A stretch of DNA of 64,000 nt, from NCBI RefSeq assembly GCF_003991905.1, contig NZ_RSCL01000023.1, positions 95,869-159,868 on the forward strand, read 5' to 3'. Under the pieces are notes generated by a model, which worked only from the letters and a program-made list of their open reading frames with translations, did no database searches and was not told where the DNA came from. This stretch comes from Dulcicalothrix desertica PCC 7102 (GTDB lineage Bacteria; Cyanobacteriota; Cyanobacteriia; Cyanobacteriales; Nostocaceae). Each line of letters begins with the position of its first letter. The stretch's first letter is position 1. Position numbers and translations under genes: made by a program. This document shows, piece after piece, positions 52,967 to 60,852 of this stretch.

Positions 52967-53098
52967 TATTTTTGTCTAACATTAAAGTATTCTAATTGTT
53001 TTTTTTAAAGTTTAATCTAAGTTGATAGGCAACGTTAACGTCTTTGAACGCTTGTAAACATTTAAACATTGTTGTAACAGAACTTAAGCGAATACGAA

Positions 53099-53452
53099 AT
53101 GGAACCCAAAATTATAAGACACGGCAAGGAAAGAATTCAACTGAATTCGCTAGCAGATTTAGACCAGATTTTATCTGAAAAGTTTAATTTACCAGTACGC
53201 CCGTATTCAACAGATACTAGAGCAGCTTTAGAACTAGTTGTACATGCTTTGGAAAAGACCGCATTTCCCCACTTTCACATATCTTACTCCGAATCAAATG
53301 CCTTTCCGGGTTTACCTTACGTAGTTGGCTTTGATAAAGAAAAAAGAACTCATGCTAAGACGGCGCCTTTAGCAATTTGCCATGATGCTCTCCATCGACT
53401 GCGAGGTGTTGTAGTAACAATACCAGGTTGTTACTATTGGGATATAGAATAA
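53099..53452 (+). CDS. Conserved-looking hypothetical protein
   Basis: 117 residues, soluble, no signal peptide. Motifs are FPHFHISYSESNAFPGLPYVVGFDKEKR and CHDALHRLRGVVVTIPG. The His-rich centre (HFHI, CHDALH) could bind a metal, but I recognise no family. It has a TCCAC element upstream and a clear terminator downstream, so it is a single-gene transcript. Confidence 0.75.
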   Translation: MEPKIIRHGKERIQLNSLADLDQILSEKFNLPVRPYSTDTRAALELVVHALEKTAFPHFHISYSESNAFPGLPYVVGFDKEKRTHAKTAPLAICHDALHRLRGVVVTIPGCYYWDIE

Positions 53453-53471
53453 GCTACAAAGCCAAAACTCG

Positions 53472-53497
53472 CCGCTGCTAGTAAGCAGCGGTATTTT
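53472..53497 (+). terminator. Intrinsic terminator
   Basis: An 8-bp stem CCGCTGCT / AGCAGCGG with a 4-base loop, followed by TATTTTTG. Confidence 0.8.
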
Positions 53498-53666
53498 TGT
53501 GAATAAAATATAACATATTTGAATATTAAGAATAAAAACTATAATGTACTTTTATAACTTCATAATATCTATCTTTATGCAGAAGATTTTTTATTTATGT
53601 AGTTGGGTATCAACAATTAGTTAAACCTTAGTCTGTCTTGAGTAGTATATTATCGAATAAGAGATG

Positions 53667-53685
53667 TTTTTCACCAGTTTTCCAC
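53667..53685 (+). promoter_or_regulatory. Double TCCAC element upstream of lipoprotein gene
   Basis: TTTTTCACCAGTTTTCCAC, reads toward the start at 53854, 168 bp away. The first octamer has one C to T change. Confidence 0.6.
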
Positions 53686-53853
53686 TATTCAAGATTAAAC
53701 TTAAAACAATGTAATTCTGCTACCCAAAACTTTTAAAGTCAGTAGGTTAAGTAGCATTTTTAGAATTTAATTACATAATTTTGTATGAAACTAAAATACA
53801 AAAAGTAACCTAGATTAGAATTGACAATAAAATTTGAGGAGTTTGAACTAAAC

Positions 53854-54672
53854 ATGAATAAACTTAATCAAAGCAGTAACTTTATACAAAAGCTGTTAAA
53901 TCCAAAGGGTTTTATTACTTTAGCACTGTTTGCAATTGTCCTTCCTGCTTGTAACAACAGTTTAGAGCCAAGAGCGGCAGCACCAGAAACTAATGTCACT
54001 GCTGAAGAAGTTGCAGATAATACAGCCCAGCTAGTTGGTAAAACTGTGACTGTTAGGAGCCAACCCATTAAAAAGTTAGGCCCATCAAGTTTTACAGTTA
54101 GCGACAAGCAATTCTTTGGCAGTGAACCTATTTTAGTTGTAAATGCCTCTGGTAAAGTTTTCAACATACCGGCTGACCCGAATACAGCAATTCAAGCTAC
54201 AGGTCAAGTTCGTAATTTTGTGATTGCAGATATTAACCGAGATTACAATTTAGGTTTAGACCCTAACTTATACCGAGAATATGAAAGCCGACCTGCAATT
54301 ATTGCACAGTCACTCGCACAGGCGCCTAAACCCGGTGAAATTACTACAAACCCTAAGCAGTATTACGGTAAAACACTAGCTGTGACAGGTGAAGTTGAAG
54401 ACATTACAAGTCCTAACTCGTTTACGTTAGATGAAGATAAGTTATTTGGCGGACAAGATTTGTTAGTTTTGCGGGCGACTCCAAAAGCCGCAGTAAAAGA
54501 AGGTGAAAAAGTTGCCGTAACAGGTGTTCTACGTCCGTTTGTTGTTGCAGAGTTTGAACGAGATTATGATTTGAAATGGGATTTGACGGTGCAAAGAAAA
54601 TTAGAAGCAGAGTACACCAATAAACCTGTATTAGTCGCGACAGATGTTTACCCTTCAGCAATTCCACAATAA
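53854..54672 (+). CDS. Lipoprotein with two OB-like repeat domains (paralogue B)
   Basis: 272 residues from the ATG at 53854, behind GAGGAG. A lipobox (VLPAC, near Cys31) is followed by two related domains, near 55-150 (QLVGKTVTVRSQPIKKLGPSSFTVSDKQFFGSEPILVVNASG...QATGQVRNFVIADINRDYNLGL) and 165-265 (KTLAVTGEVEDITSPNSFTLDEDKLFGGQDLLVL...VTGVLRPFVVAEFERDYDLKWDL). It is over half identical by eye to the protein at 20742. Gene 54688 follows 15 bp later, probably in the same operon. Confidence 0.82.
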   Translation: MNKLNQSSNFIQKLLNPKGFITLALFAIVLPACNNSLEPRAAAPETNVTAEEVADNTAQLVGKTVTVRSQPIKKLGPSSFTVSDKQFFGSEPILVVNASGKVFNIPADPNTAIQATGQVRNFVIADINRDYNLGLDPNLYREYESRPAIIAQSLAQAPKPGEITTNPKQYYGKTLAVTGEVEDITSPNSFTLDEDKLFGGQDLLVLRATPKAAVKEGEKVAVTGVLRPFVVAEFERDYDLKWDLTVQRKLEAEYTNKPVLVATDVYPSAIPQ

Positions 54673-54687
54673 AAATAAGGAGAAATC

Positions 54688-55356
54688 ATGATTAGTTCAA
54701 ATTCAAAATATATGCGTGCTGTTGGTACATTTAAGAACCATTCGGAGGCAGAAAAAGCTCTGAATGAACTGAGAAATTCTGGTTTCTCTATGGATAGAGT
54801 ATCCATATTGGCTCAAAATACAGATAGTAATGAAATTGCAGGCGCCCAGGTAAAAGATAGAGGAGACGATGAATCTCAAGAGGGTGCTGGTATTGGTGCA
54901 GTTACGGGTTCAGTTTTAGGAGGTATTGGAGGTTTACTCGTAGGTCTTGAAGCTTTAATTATTCCTGGTGTCGGGCCGTTTCTTGCTGCTGGAACTATTG
55001 CCACAACTTTAGCTGGTGCTGGTATTGGTGCCGCTTCTGGTGCATTAGTAGGAGCGTTAACTGGCGCAGGCATTCCCGAAGAAGATGCTCAAGCTTATAG
55101 TGATAGTATATCCCACGGGAACTATTTGGTAATCCTAGAAGGTCAGGAGGATGAAATTGAGCGCGCAGGTTCTATATTGAAGAAGCATAATATTAGTAAT
55201 TGGAAGACCTACAATATTTCTAATTCTTCTGATTACAATCGCAATACTACTTTTGTTGAAAATCGAAATACACAAAGCTATGTCGATAGAACCGATATTG
55301 ATGACGATACCGTAGTGGAAATTGTTGATAAACGTTCGGGAAATCGTTTGTCTTAA
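54688..55356 (+). CDS. General-stress-protein 17M-like glycine-rich protein
   Basis: 222 residues. An N-terminal domain (VGTFKNHSEAEKALNELRNSGFSMDRVSILAQN) matches the 17M-like or low-temperature-induced fold, followed by a glycine/alanine-rich hydrophobic stretch (about 66-130, GAGIGAVTGSVLGGIGGLL) of glycine-zipper type, then a second ferredoxin-like half (YSDSISHGNYLVILEGQEDEIERAGSILKKHNI) and a polar tail. Proteins of this type go up under heat, osmotic and low-temperature stress. It is 15 bp after the lipoprotein gene. Confidence 0.85.
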   Translation: MISSNSKYMRAVGTFKNHSEAEKALNELRNSGFSMDRVSILAQNTDSNEIAGAQVKDRGDDESQEGAGIGAVTGSVLGGIGGLLVGLEALIIPGVGPFLAAGTIATTLAGAGIGAASGALVGALTGAGIPEEDAQAYSDSISHGNYLVILEGQEDEIERAGSILKKHNISNWKTYNISNSSDYNRNTTFVENRNTQSYVDRTDIDDDTVVEIVDKRSGNRLS

Positions 55357-55476
55357 TGAGTAAAGCGAAATTATCCTCTATGGCTCAAAAACTTTAATAT
55401 TTAGCTTTGATTTTTGATGAGTCATTTTCTCCCATACCATGTGCGGTATGGGTTTCTGTATACAGTGTGAGGTTAC

Positions 55477-56272
55477 ATGAATCTCCAGAGGCAACTATTA
55501 TTAACATTACGTTTTGTTAAACTGCGACGATTTTTGGGGTCGTTATTTTATCCGCTTCAGCGCGACTGGTTGGAACTGAGGTCACGCAGTCACAACATGG
55601 AAGTAACTGAAGAAACAGGAGGTGCCGAGAAGGCCAAACCAATACAAAGTGGTGGACATTTTTACTTTAAGCATCTAGAACTTGAAGTTACTTTTTTGAC
55701 TACGGACTTAATTCGAGTTGATTGGCAACCAGGTAAAGTACCTCTTCCTTACGGTATTGCTCGTAAGGATTGGGAAGAAGTGGAGATAGACTTTCAAGAT
55801 AAAGAAAATTGTTGGATAATATCGAGTAGCGCGCTCAAGGTTATTATTAATGCTGATGGTAGTTTACAATTTCAGAACTCTCTTGGACAAGTAATACGAG
55901 AAGAACTACCTCCACAACGACGAATAGAACTATCAGATGCCGCTAAAGGTGGGGGTTGGACGACAACAGCGAAACTACGACCATCGGAATGCATTTATGG
56001 TTTGGGAGAACGAGCGGCGCCTAGATTACTTGCGGATGATATTTGATTCCAAAACTTTGCAGCTAGTTAGAGAAGAACAAGGAAACTTTACTTTTCCTTA
56101 TACAACTATTCAGTTACACCTGCATGGAGTCGAGATAAGGCAAGTATGGATAGACGGCAAAGAATCTAATTATCAGGGAAACCTGTTGCAGTGCAATTAC
56201 TTTCAAGAAATTCGCGTTCAAGGAGATTTTGACTCTATTAAACCTCAAAACCAAATTTTAGCAAACCATTAA
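55477..56272 (+). pseudogene. GH31 alpha-glucosidase gene with the catalytic centre deleted
   Basis: From the ATG at 55477 a frame of 189 codons gives a GH31 N-terminal domain (LEVTFLTTDLIRVDWQPG, ALKVIINADGSLQFQ, RPSECIYGLGERAAP) and stops at 56044. In another frame the DNA continues with the GH31 C-terminal beta domain (RRLDYLRMIFDSKTLQLVREEQGNFTFPY, VEIRQVWIDGKESNYQGNLLQCN) to 56272. The catalytic barrel, some 450-550 residues, is gone. The join lies at GGCGCC (56015-56020), which fits both the N-side codons (ERAAP) and the C-side codons (RLDY). The product is inactive. Confidence 0.82.
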
Positions 56273-56286
56273 GGAGACTTTTTTTC

Positions 56287-56895
56287 ATGATTAACAAATT
56301 GACTAACATTTCTTTTGGTAATTTCCTTTCTTTGCGACATAATCGCTTATTTTTAGCTATACCAAAGTTAAATGCTGCAATTGCCATCGCTTTTTTGACT
56401 TCGCTAGTTTCTGCCTGCCAAAATCAAAATGAGCCAGGAGCGGTAATATCACCTGTTCCGGAAGTCGCCGCAACACCAGTTGTAACACCAACAGTGGTAG
56501 TCACAACTACACCACTTGTGACACCAACGGTGGTAGTAACAGCAACACCAACTATAACACCAACGGTGGTAGTAACAGCCACACCACAAGCGGGTTTACC
56601 TAATGCTGAACTTATTGGTGAAAACGTGACTGTAAGTACAAAAGTTCAAAGAGTTATAAATCAAAATCTCTTTACCGTCTACGACAAGGAATCACTTCGT
56701 GGGCAAGAAGTTTTGGTTGTGAGTAAGCAAAAAGCTCCTCCAGTAGGTACAAATATTGAGTTGACAGGTGTAGTTCGCAACTTTGTTGTCGCTGATGTAA
56801 ACAAGAACTATAGCTTAAATCTTTCTCCTACTACAGTTCAGCCATATGTAAATAAGCCTTACATTGATGCTAAGGCAATTGAAAAAGTTGATTAA
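56287..56895 (+). CDS. Lipoprotein with one OB-like domain and a Pro/Thr/Val repeat linker
   Basis: 202 residues: a signal region with lipobox-like SLVSAC near residue 44, then a linker of repeats (TPTVVVT-TP units, 4 or so) encoded by tandem near-identical DNA, then one OB-like domain (about 110-200, LIGENVTVSTKVQRVINQNLFTVYDKESLRGQEVLVVS...TGVVRNFVVADVNKNYSLNL). This domain matches one of the two domains of the proteins at 20742 and 53854. Its ATG is 14 bp after the GH31 remnant, with AAGGAG before it. Confidence 0.8.
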   Translation: MINKLTNISFGNFLSLRHNRLFLAIPKLNAAIAIAFLTSLVSACQNQNEPGAVISPVPEVAATPVVTPTVVVTTTPLVTPTVVVTATPTITPTVVVTATPQAGLPNAELIGENVTVSTKVQRVINQNLFTVYDKESLRGQEVLVVSKQKAPPVGTNIELTGVVRNFVVADVNKNYSLNLSPTTVQPYVNKPYIDAKAIEKVD

Positions 56896-56896
56896 T

Positions 56897-56926
56897 TGTA
56901 GAGACCGTAAATTTACGGTCTTTACA
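56897..56926. repeat. TGTAGAGACC palindrome
   Basis: TGTAGAGACCGTAAA and TTTACGGTCTTTACA form a 30-bp near-perfect palindrome, one base beyond the stop of the preceding gene. Confidence 0.8.
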
Positions 56927-57057
56927 TTTCTGATTGTAATGATAGGTATTATTAATTCTGTTGATTAATCTTGAAGTTCCCTTACACCATTATAAAATCC
57001 AAGCTTTTTTAAAACTTTGCCCTACAATAATAATTATTTTGAAGGAAGATAATTAAT

Positions 57058-58239
57058 ATGTCTTTTCGCATTTTAAGTTTGGATGGTGGAGGTGTTCGAG
57101 GAGTAATTGGTGCAACAATACTAGCAGAAATTGAAAAGCAAATTAATCAACCATTAAATAAGTATTTTGACTTAATTGCTGGAACTTCTACCGGAGCAGT
57201 GTTAGGGGCTGCTATTGCTACAGGGCGTAGTAGTAACGAAATTATTGAGTTATATAAACAACAAAGCTCAATAATATTTCCTTACAGGAGTCGTTTTTCT
57301 TTAGCACGAATTCCACTAATTTTAAAGTATGGCTTGTCTGCTCCTAAATTCTCAGATGATGGTTTAATTCAAGTTGCTCAAAAAACTTTTGGTAATATTA
57401 GGCTTTTTGATGTTGCTTCACCGTTGCTGCTAATCATCTCCTACGATACAATTACTAGGCGACCAATTATTTTTAAGAATTGGCGTAAAGATAAAGACTA
57501 CGAAAATTTACCTTTATGGGAAGTATGTGTATGTTCCGCATCAGCTCCTACTTATTTTCCTGCACATAAATTGGATAAAAAAGTAAGTGGCATAGTCCAA
57601 AATGCTTCTACTCGTACAATCCAACTAGATACAAATGCTTCTGTTATTGATGATGTTTATACTGATACAGATATAATAATCATTACTAGTAGAGGTTATC
57701 GACAAACTCGCACTATCATTAGGTATGAAGGATTAACTCGAACAGCGGAAATAGATCAACCTTGGAATATTATTCCTGGTAATACATCTACCTACCTAAT
57801 TAATTTTTTATACTCTGCAATTGATGGTGGTGTCGCAGCTAATAACCCTTCTGCTAGTGCTGTTGCTGAAGCACTGAGATTAGGTCATAAAATAGAAGAC
57901 ATTTCTGTGCTTTCGATAGGAACCGGAGAAAGAACCCAAATTATACGTTATAAGCAAGCACAGGAATGGGGTCTTTTAGAATGGGCACAACCATTAATTG
58001 GTGTTTTGTTTGATGCGTCATCAGACATTTACCAATATATTACCGAGCATATTATGCATAACCGCCTTTTGCGGCTACAATTTCAGCTTGACCGACAATT
58101 AACTGGTAAACGGTTGAGTGATGAAATTGATGATGCAAGTGAAGAAAATATCAATAATCTAATAGAAGCAGCAAAAGTCTACATTAACCGACCCCTGGTA
58201 CAAGCAAAGTTACAGAAATTTTTGCAGGTTAACGAATGA
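57058..58239 (+). CDS. Patatin-like phospholipase with inserted domain
   Basis: 393 residues. The patatin oxyanion loop DGGGVRG (9-15), nucleophile GTSTG (Ser44) and catalytic DGG (Asp256) are present, so it should hydrolyse acyl lipids. Between residues about 176 and 249 sits a stretch not part of the patatin fold (GIVQNASTRTIQLDTNAS, VIDDVYTDTDIIIITSRG, QTRTIIRYEGLTRTAEI, PGNTSTY). It resembles the beta-rich repeats of phage tail and adhesin proteins. No signal peptide. It stands alone, ending at a palindromic repeat shared with the convergent gene. Confidence 0.88.
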   Translation: MSFRILSLDGGGVRGVIGATILAEIEKQINQPLNKYFDLIAGTSTGAVLGAAIATGRSSNEIIELYKQQSSIIFPYRSRFSLARIPLILKYGLSAPKFSDDGLIQVAQKTFGNIRLFDVASPLLLIISYDTITRRPIIFKNWRKDKDYENLPLWEVCVCSASAPTYFPAHKLDKKVSGIVQNASTRTIQLDTNASVIDDVYTDTDIIIITSRGYRQTRTIIRYEGLTRTAEIDQPWNIIPGNTSTYLINFLYSAIDGGVAANNPSASAVAEALRLGHKIEDISVLSIGTGERTQIIRYKQAQEWGLLEWAQPLIGVLFDASSDIYQYITEHIMHNRLLRLQFQLDRQLTGKRLSDEIDDASEENINNLIEAAKVYINRPLVQAKLQKFLQVNE

Positions 58240-58251
58240 TAAAAATTTTGT

Positions 58252-58280
58252 TGTAGAGACGTTACATGTTTAGTCTCTAC
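58252..58280. repeat. TGTAGAGAC palindrome between convergent genes
   Basis: TGTAGAGACGTTACA and TGTTTAGTCTCTAC form an imperfect palindrome. It overlaps the stop region of the minus-strand gene by four bases. Confidence 0.75.
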
Positions 58281-58774
58281 CGAGGTGGATATGCAATTTC
58301 TTGTTGACTACAAATTATTTGATTTGCATGATATCTGTCTGAATCGCCTACTCCTTGAAAATCAGCAGAAACTAACTTATCAACCAGTTCAATATTACTA
58401 ACTTTTTCATTTGCATTATAACTGCGTGAGCGTAAAAGGCGAACATTGCTAATATCATCACAGTGTACTATATAGTCAGTTTCACTTTTACGCTTATCAA
58501 TGCCAATAACTGTAGTATAAACATAAGAATTATTACTGACTCGTTTAACACTACGTTTGTCAAGATAAATTGGTTGATTATTATCGAATAAAGAAGTACC
58601 AATTGCTTGAAAAAAAGAAGGTACTTCGCGCTGAGTCGTAACAGAATGATAATTTGGATTGATTTTTAAAGAACCACCATCTGCTTTATCACTAACTTCT
58701 GCTGCATAAAGTTTTGTAACATGCACATTAGAAAGTAAAAGTGCCAATCCAAATAATATTGAAGTAAATTTCAT
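58277..58774 (-). CDS. Exported hypothetical protein
   Basis: 165 residues with a signal peptide (ILFGLALLLSNVHVTKLYA). The mature part has IYLDKRSVKRVSNNSYVYTTVIGIDKRKSETDYIVHCDDISNVRLLRSRSYN, a pattern of beta strands seen in small cyanobacterial secreted proteins. Two cysteines (HCDD and IICSQ) could form a disulphide. I recognise no family. Confidence 0.7.
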   Translation of the reverse strand: MKFTSILFGLALLLSNVHVTKLYAAEVSDKADGGSLKINPNYHSVTTQREVPSFFQAIGTSLFDNNQPIYLDKRSVKRVSNNSYVYTTVIGIDKRKSETDYIVHCDDISNVRLLRSRSYNANEKVSNIELVDKLVSADFQGVGDSDRYHANQIICSQQEIAYPPR

Positions 58775-59255
58775 TACAGAACCCCACTGATTATCTGTGT
58801 TTTATCTTGTGGGCAGAATTTTTATAAGTATAATTAAATACTAGTTATATATTCCAACAATAATTTTGCCCATTAATGGTAACAGCGGTTTTTAAGACTT
58901 TACTTGTAACACTTTGTTATTCATATTATAAAGTTAATATAATTTCTTTCCTCTAACCAATGGCTTATAATATTAGCTTTATCCTTACACCCATTGAATG
59001 AGTTAGTGTCAAATGATAGTGTAAATTCATTTAAATTGTTCTACCGACAGTAAGAATTTATCAAACGAATAACTCTTATCCACTTGTTTTCCACTATTTG
59101 CTTATATATTATAAAACCAAGCTATTAGGTAAAACTTTAGCTTTATTTTAATGAATAGCGGTTTGAAGACTTTAAAATAACATTTGTTCATACTTTAGAA
59201 CTACCAAGATGCTAGGGAATGTGGTGCAGCGTAATAAAAGAGAGGATTATTAATT
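58775..59255. other. AT-rich intergenic region with a TCCAC element
   Basis: About 480 bp between divergent genes, with the element at 59076. No gene or RNA is recognised. Confidence 0.5.
59076..59094 (+). promoter_or_regulatory. Double TCCAC element upstream of SH3 protein
   Basis: TTATCCACTTGTTTTCCAC with both octamers intact, 161 bp before the gene at 59256 and reading toward it. Confidence 0.65.
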
Positions 59256-59861
59256 ATGTTTATTAAAGATAAAATCTGTTGGAAAAATAATTTTATTGTA
59301 ACAACTTCCTTTTTATTCACAACACAATTTTTTACTTATCCTAGTTTTGCCATTATTACAAAAAAATCTCAACCATTTCAGCCTTTTACTCAAAACATGA
59401 CTTTACAAGATAATCAAAATAAATATTTAATAGCAAGAAATTCAAGTAATTGTCGTCAAGTTCGCACGAGGAATGGTGTTTATGTATTAGATCAACAATC
59501 AATTAAAGGCTCAGTCGTTGGTTTTTTAGATTATGGGCAAGATGTTACAATCCGAAATCGTGGTAAAAATGGTTTCGTGCCAATTTCATCTCCTATACGA
59601 GGCTATGTATTAGCGGAGTTTCTCAACTCTTGTAAATATGTAACACCTGCTCTGCGAAGCTTTTGTCGCCAGCCTGTATCTAATGCAGGTGTTGTAGTGA
59701 GACGAAAACCGTCTGCTAATGCAGCAAGGGTTGGAGTTATTCCAAAAGGTCGGAACATTACAATTAATAGTCGAGGAAGAAGAGGCTGGGTAGAAGTTGT
59801 ATTACCTTTCGGTGGTTATGTACAGTCGAAAAATTTAGGTTATTGTCCAGAAGCACTTTAG
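59256..59861 (+). CDS. Secreted bacterial SH3-domain protein
   Basis: 201 residues: a signal region (FIVTTSFLFTTQFFTYPSFA), a short linker, then two SH3-like beta domains, near 65-125 (CRQVRTRNGVYVLDQQSIKGSVVGFLDYGQDVTIRNRG...GFVPI) and 132-200 (CRQPVSNAGVVVRRKPSANAARVGVIPKGRNITINSRGRRGWVEV). Such domains bind peptidoglycan or help anchor envelope proteins. Four cysteines could pair. The metallophosphoesterase gene is convergent, 26 bp away. Confidence 0.85.
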   Translation: MFIKDKICWKNNFIVTTSFLFTTQFFTYPSFAIITKKSQPFQPFTQNMTLQDNQNKYLIARNSSNCRQVRTRNGVYVLDQQSIKGSVVGFLDYGQDVTIRNRGKNGFVPISSPIRGYVLAEFLNSCKYVTPALRSFCRQPVSNAGVVVRRKPSANAARVGVIPKGRNITINSRGRRGWVEVVLPFGGYVQSKNLGYCPEAL

Positions 59862-59887
59862 CAAATCTAATTCATAATCTGAAATTA

Positions 59888-60799
59888 CTACGCAGACGGG
59901 CTTCGTTGGAGCGTAAACAAAGTTACCTCTGGTGGGCAATTAATTCGTATCGGCACGATGCTAAAACCAATCCCTCGGTTTACATAAAGTTGATTTCCAG
60001 GCGCCCCATAGTCTTTAATCCAGCCATCAGCATGAACCTGACCTTGTTCAACAAAAGTTAACCAAGACCATTCTGGTGTGAATGGCAAACGAATTTGTCC
60101 ACCATGAGTGTGTCCTGCTACAGCTACAGGTGCGCTACTCGCAGGAAACTTTGCAAATGTATCAGGGTTGTGCATCATTACGAACCTCGGTGCTGTATCT
60201 GGTACTTGCGCCAGTGCTACTGTTGGTTTGTCGTTGTTAGCCCAATGGGAACCAACACCTACCAAATATAGCGGCGTTTGTTGCTGAATTTGGCTAGGTA
60301 ATATTACAGCTTCATTTTCCAGCACTTGCACACCAACAGCTTCTAGAGCTTGAGCAAGTTTGGTGGCTTGCTGTACGTCGGGATTGCCGTTTTTGGATTT
60401 CATTCCATAATCATGATTGCCCAATACGGCATATGTAGGAATGCCAGAAGAAGTCAGTGGACGAACAAGCTCAATTGATTGATTAATTTCTTCGGCTGCA
60501 TTTTTTCCGGCGCCATAAATAAAATCACCAATAATCAGCACAGCTGCGGGACGTTCTCTAACAAGTCGAGTAACTATTCTACGAATTGTAGGGGTGTTAT
60601 CTAGCCACATTCCCACTTGCCAATCACCCATAACTGCTACACGTTGACCAACCCAAGAAGCAGGAAGACCAGGAATTGATGCTGTTTGCGGTTCTACATC
60701 TATTATATATGGCTCAATTAAACCATAAATTAAAAGTGCGCCAATTAAACCTAATAAGCCTAGTAAAAAATATTTAATTTTTTTGCGAATTTCTTTCAT
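59888..60799 (-). CDS. Membrane-anchored metallophosphoesterase (YkuE-like)
   Basis: 304 residues from the ATG at 60799, behind GGGAGAA. One N-terminal helix (YFLLGLLGLIGALLIYGLI), then the calcineurin-type core with RVAVMGDWQVGMW, LIIGDFIYG, VLGNHDYG, MMHNPDTF and GHTHGGQIRLP, which supply the two-metal site. YkuE relatives cleave phosphate esters at the membrane; substrate unknown. It lies 53 bp after the serine-hydrolase gene, so they may be one operon. Confidence 0.9.
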   Translation of the reverse strand: MKEIRKKIKYFLLGLLGLIGALLIYGLIEPYIIDVEPQTASIPGLPASWVGQRVAVMGDWQVGMWLDNTPTIRRIVTRLVRERPAAVLIIGDFIYGAGKNAAEEINQSIELVRPLTSSGIPTYAVLGNHDYGMKSKNGNPDVQQATKLAQALEAVGVQVLENEAVILPSQIQQQTPLYLVGVGSHWANNDKPTVALAQVPDTAPRFVMMHNPDTFAKFPASSAPVAVAGHTHGGQIRLPFTPEWSWLTFVEQGQVHADGWIKDYGAPGNQLYVNRGIGFSIVPIRINCPPEVTLFTLQRSPSA

Positions 60800-60852
60800 A
60801 ATTAGTTCTCCCTTCTTAATGATAAATATCTTGTGCCCGCTTAATAAAGTAA

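Larger units (their letters stand above)
53453..53853. other. Intergenic region
   Basis: About 400 bp. It holds the terminator (53472) and a TCCAC element (53667). The rest is AT-rich and unremarkable. Confidence 0.55.

Noticed and set aside
57058-58239. Patatin gene as part of a CBASS-type defence system
   Set aside because: No nucleotide cyclase, E1/E2 or JAB-type gene is nearby; neighbours are ordinary envelope genes.
59843-60061. 72-residue plus-strand frame after the SH3 gene
   Set aside because: It is antisense to the metallophosphoesterase C-terminus, which is a clear gene.
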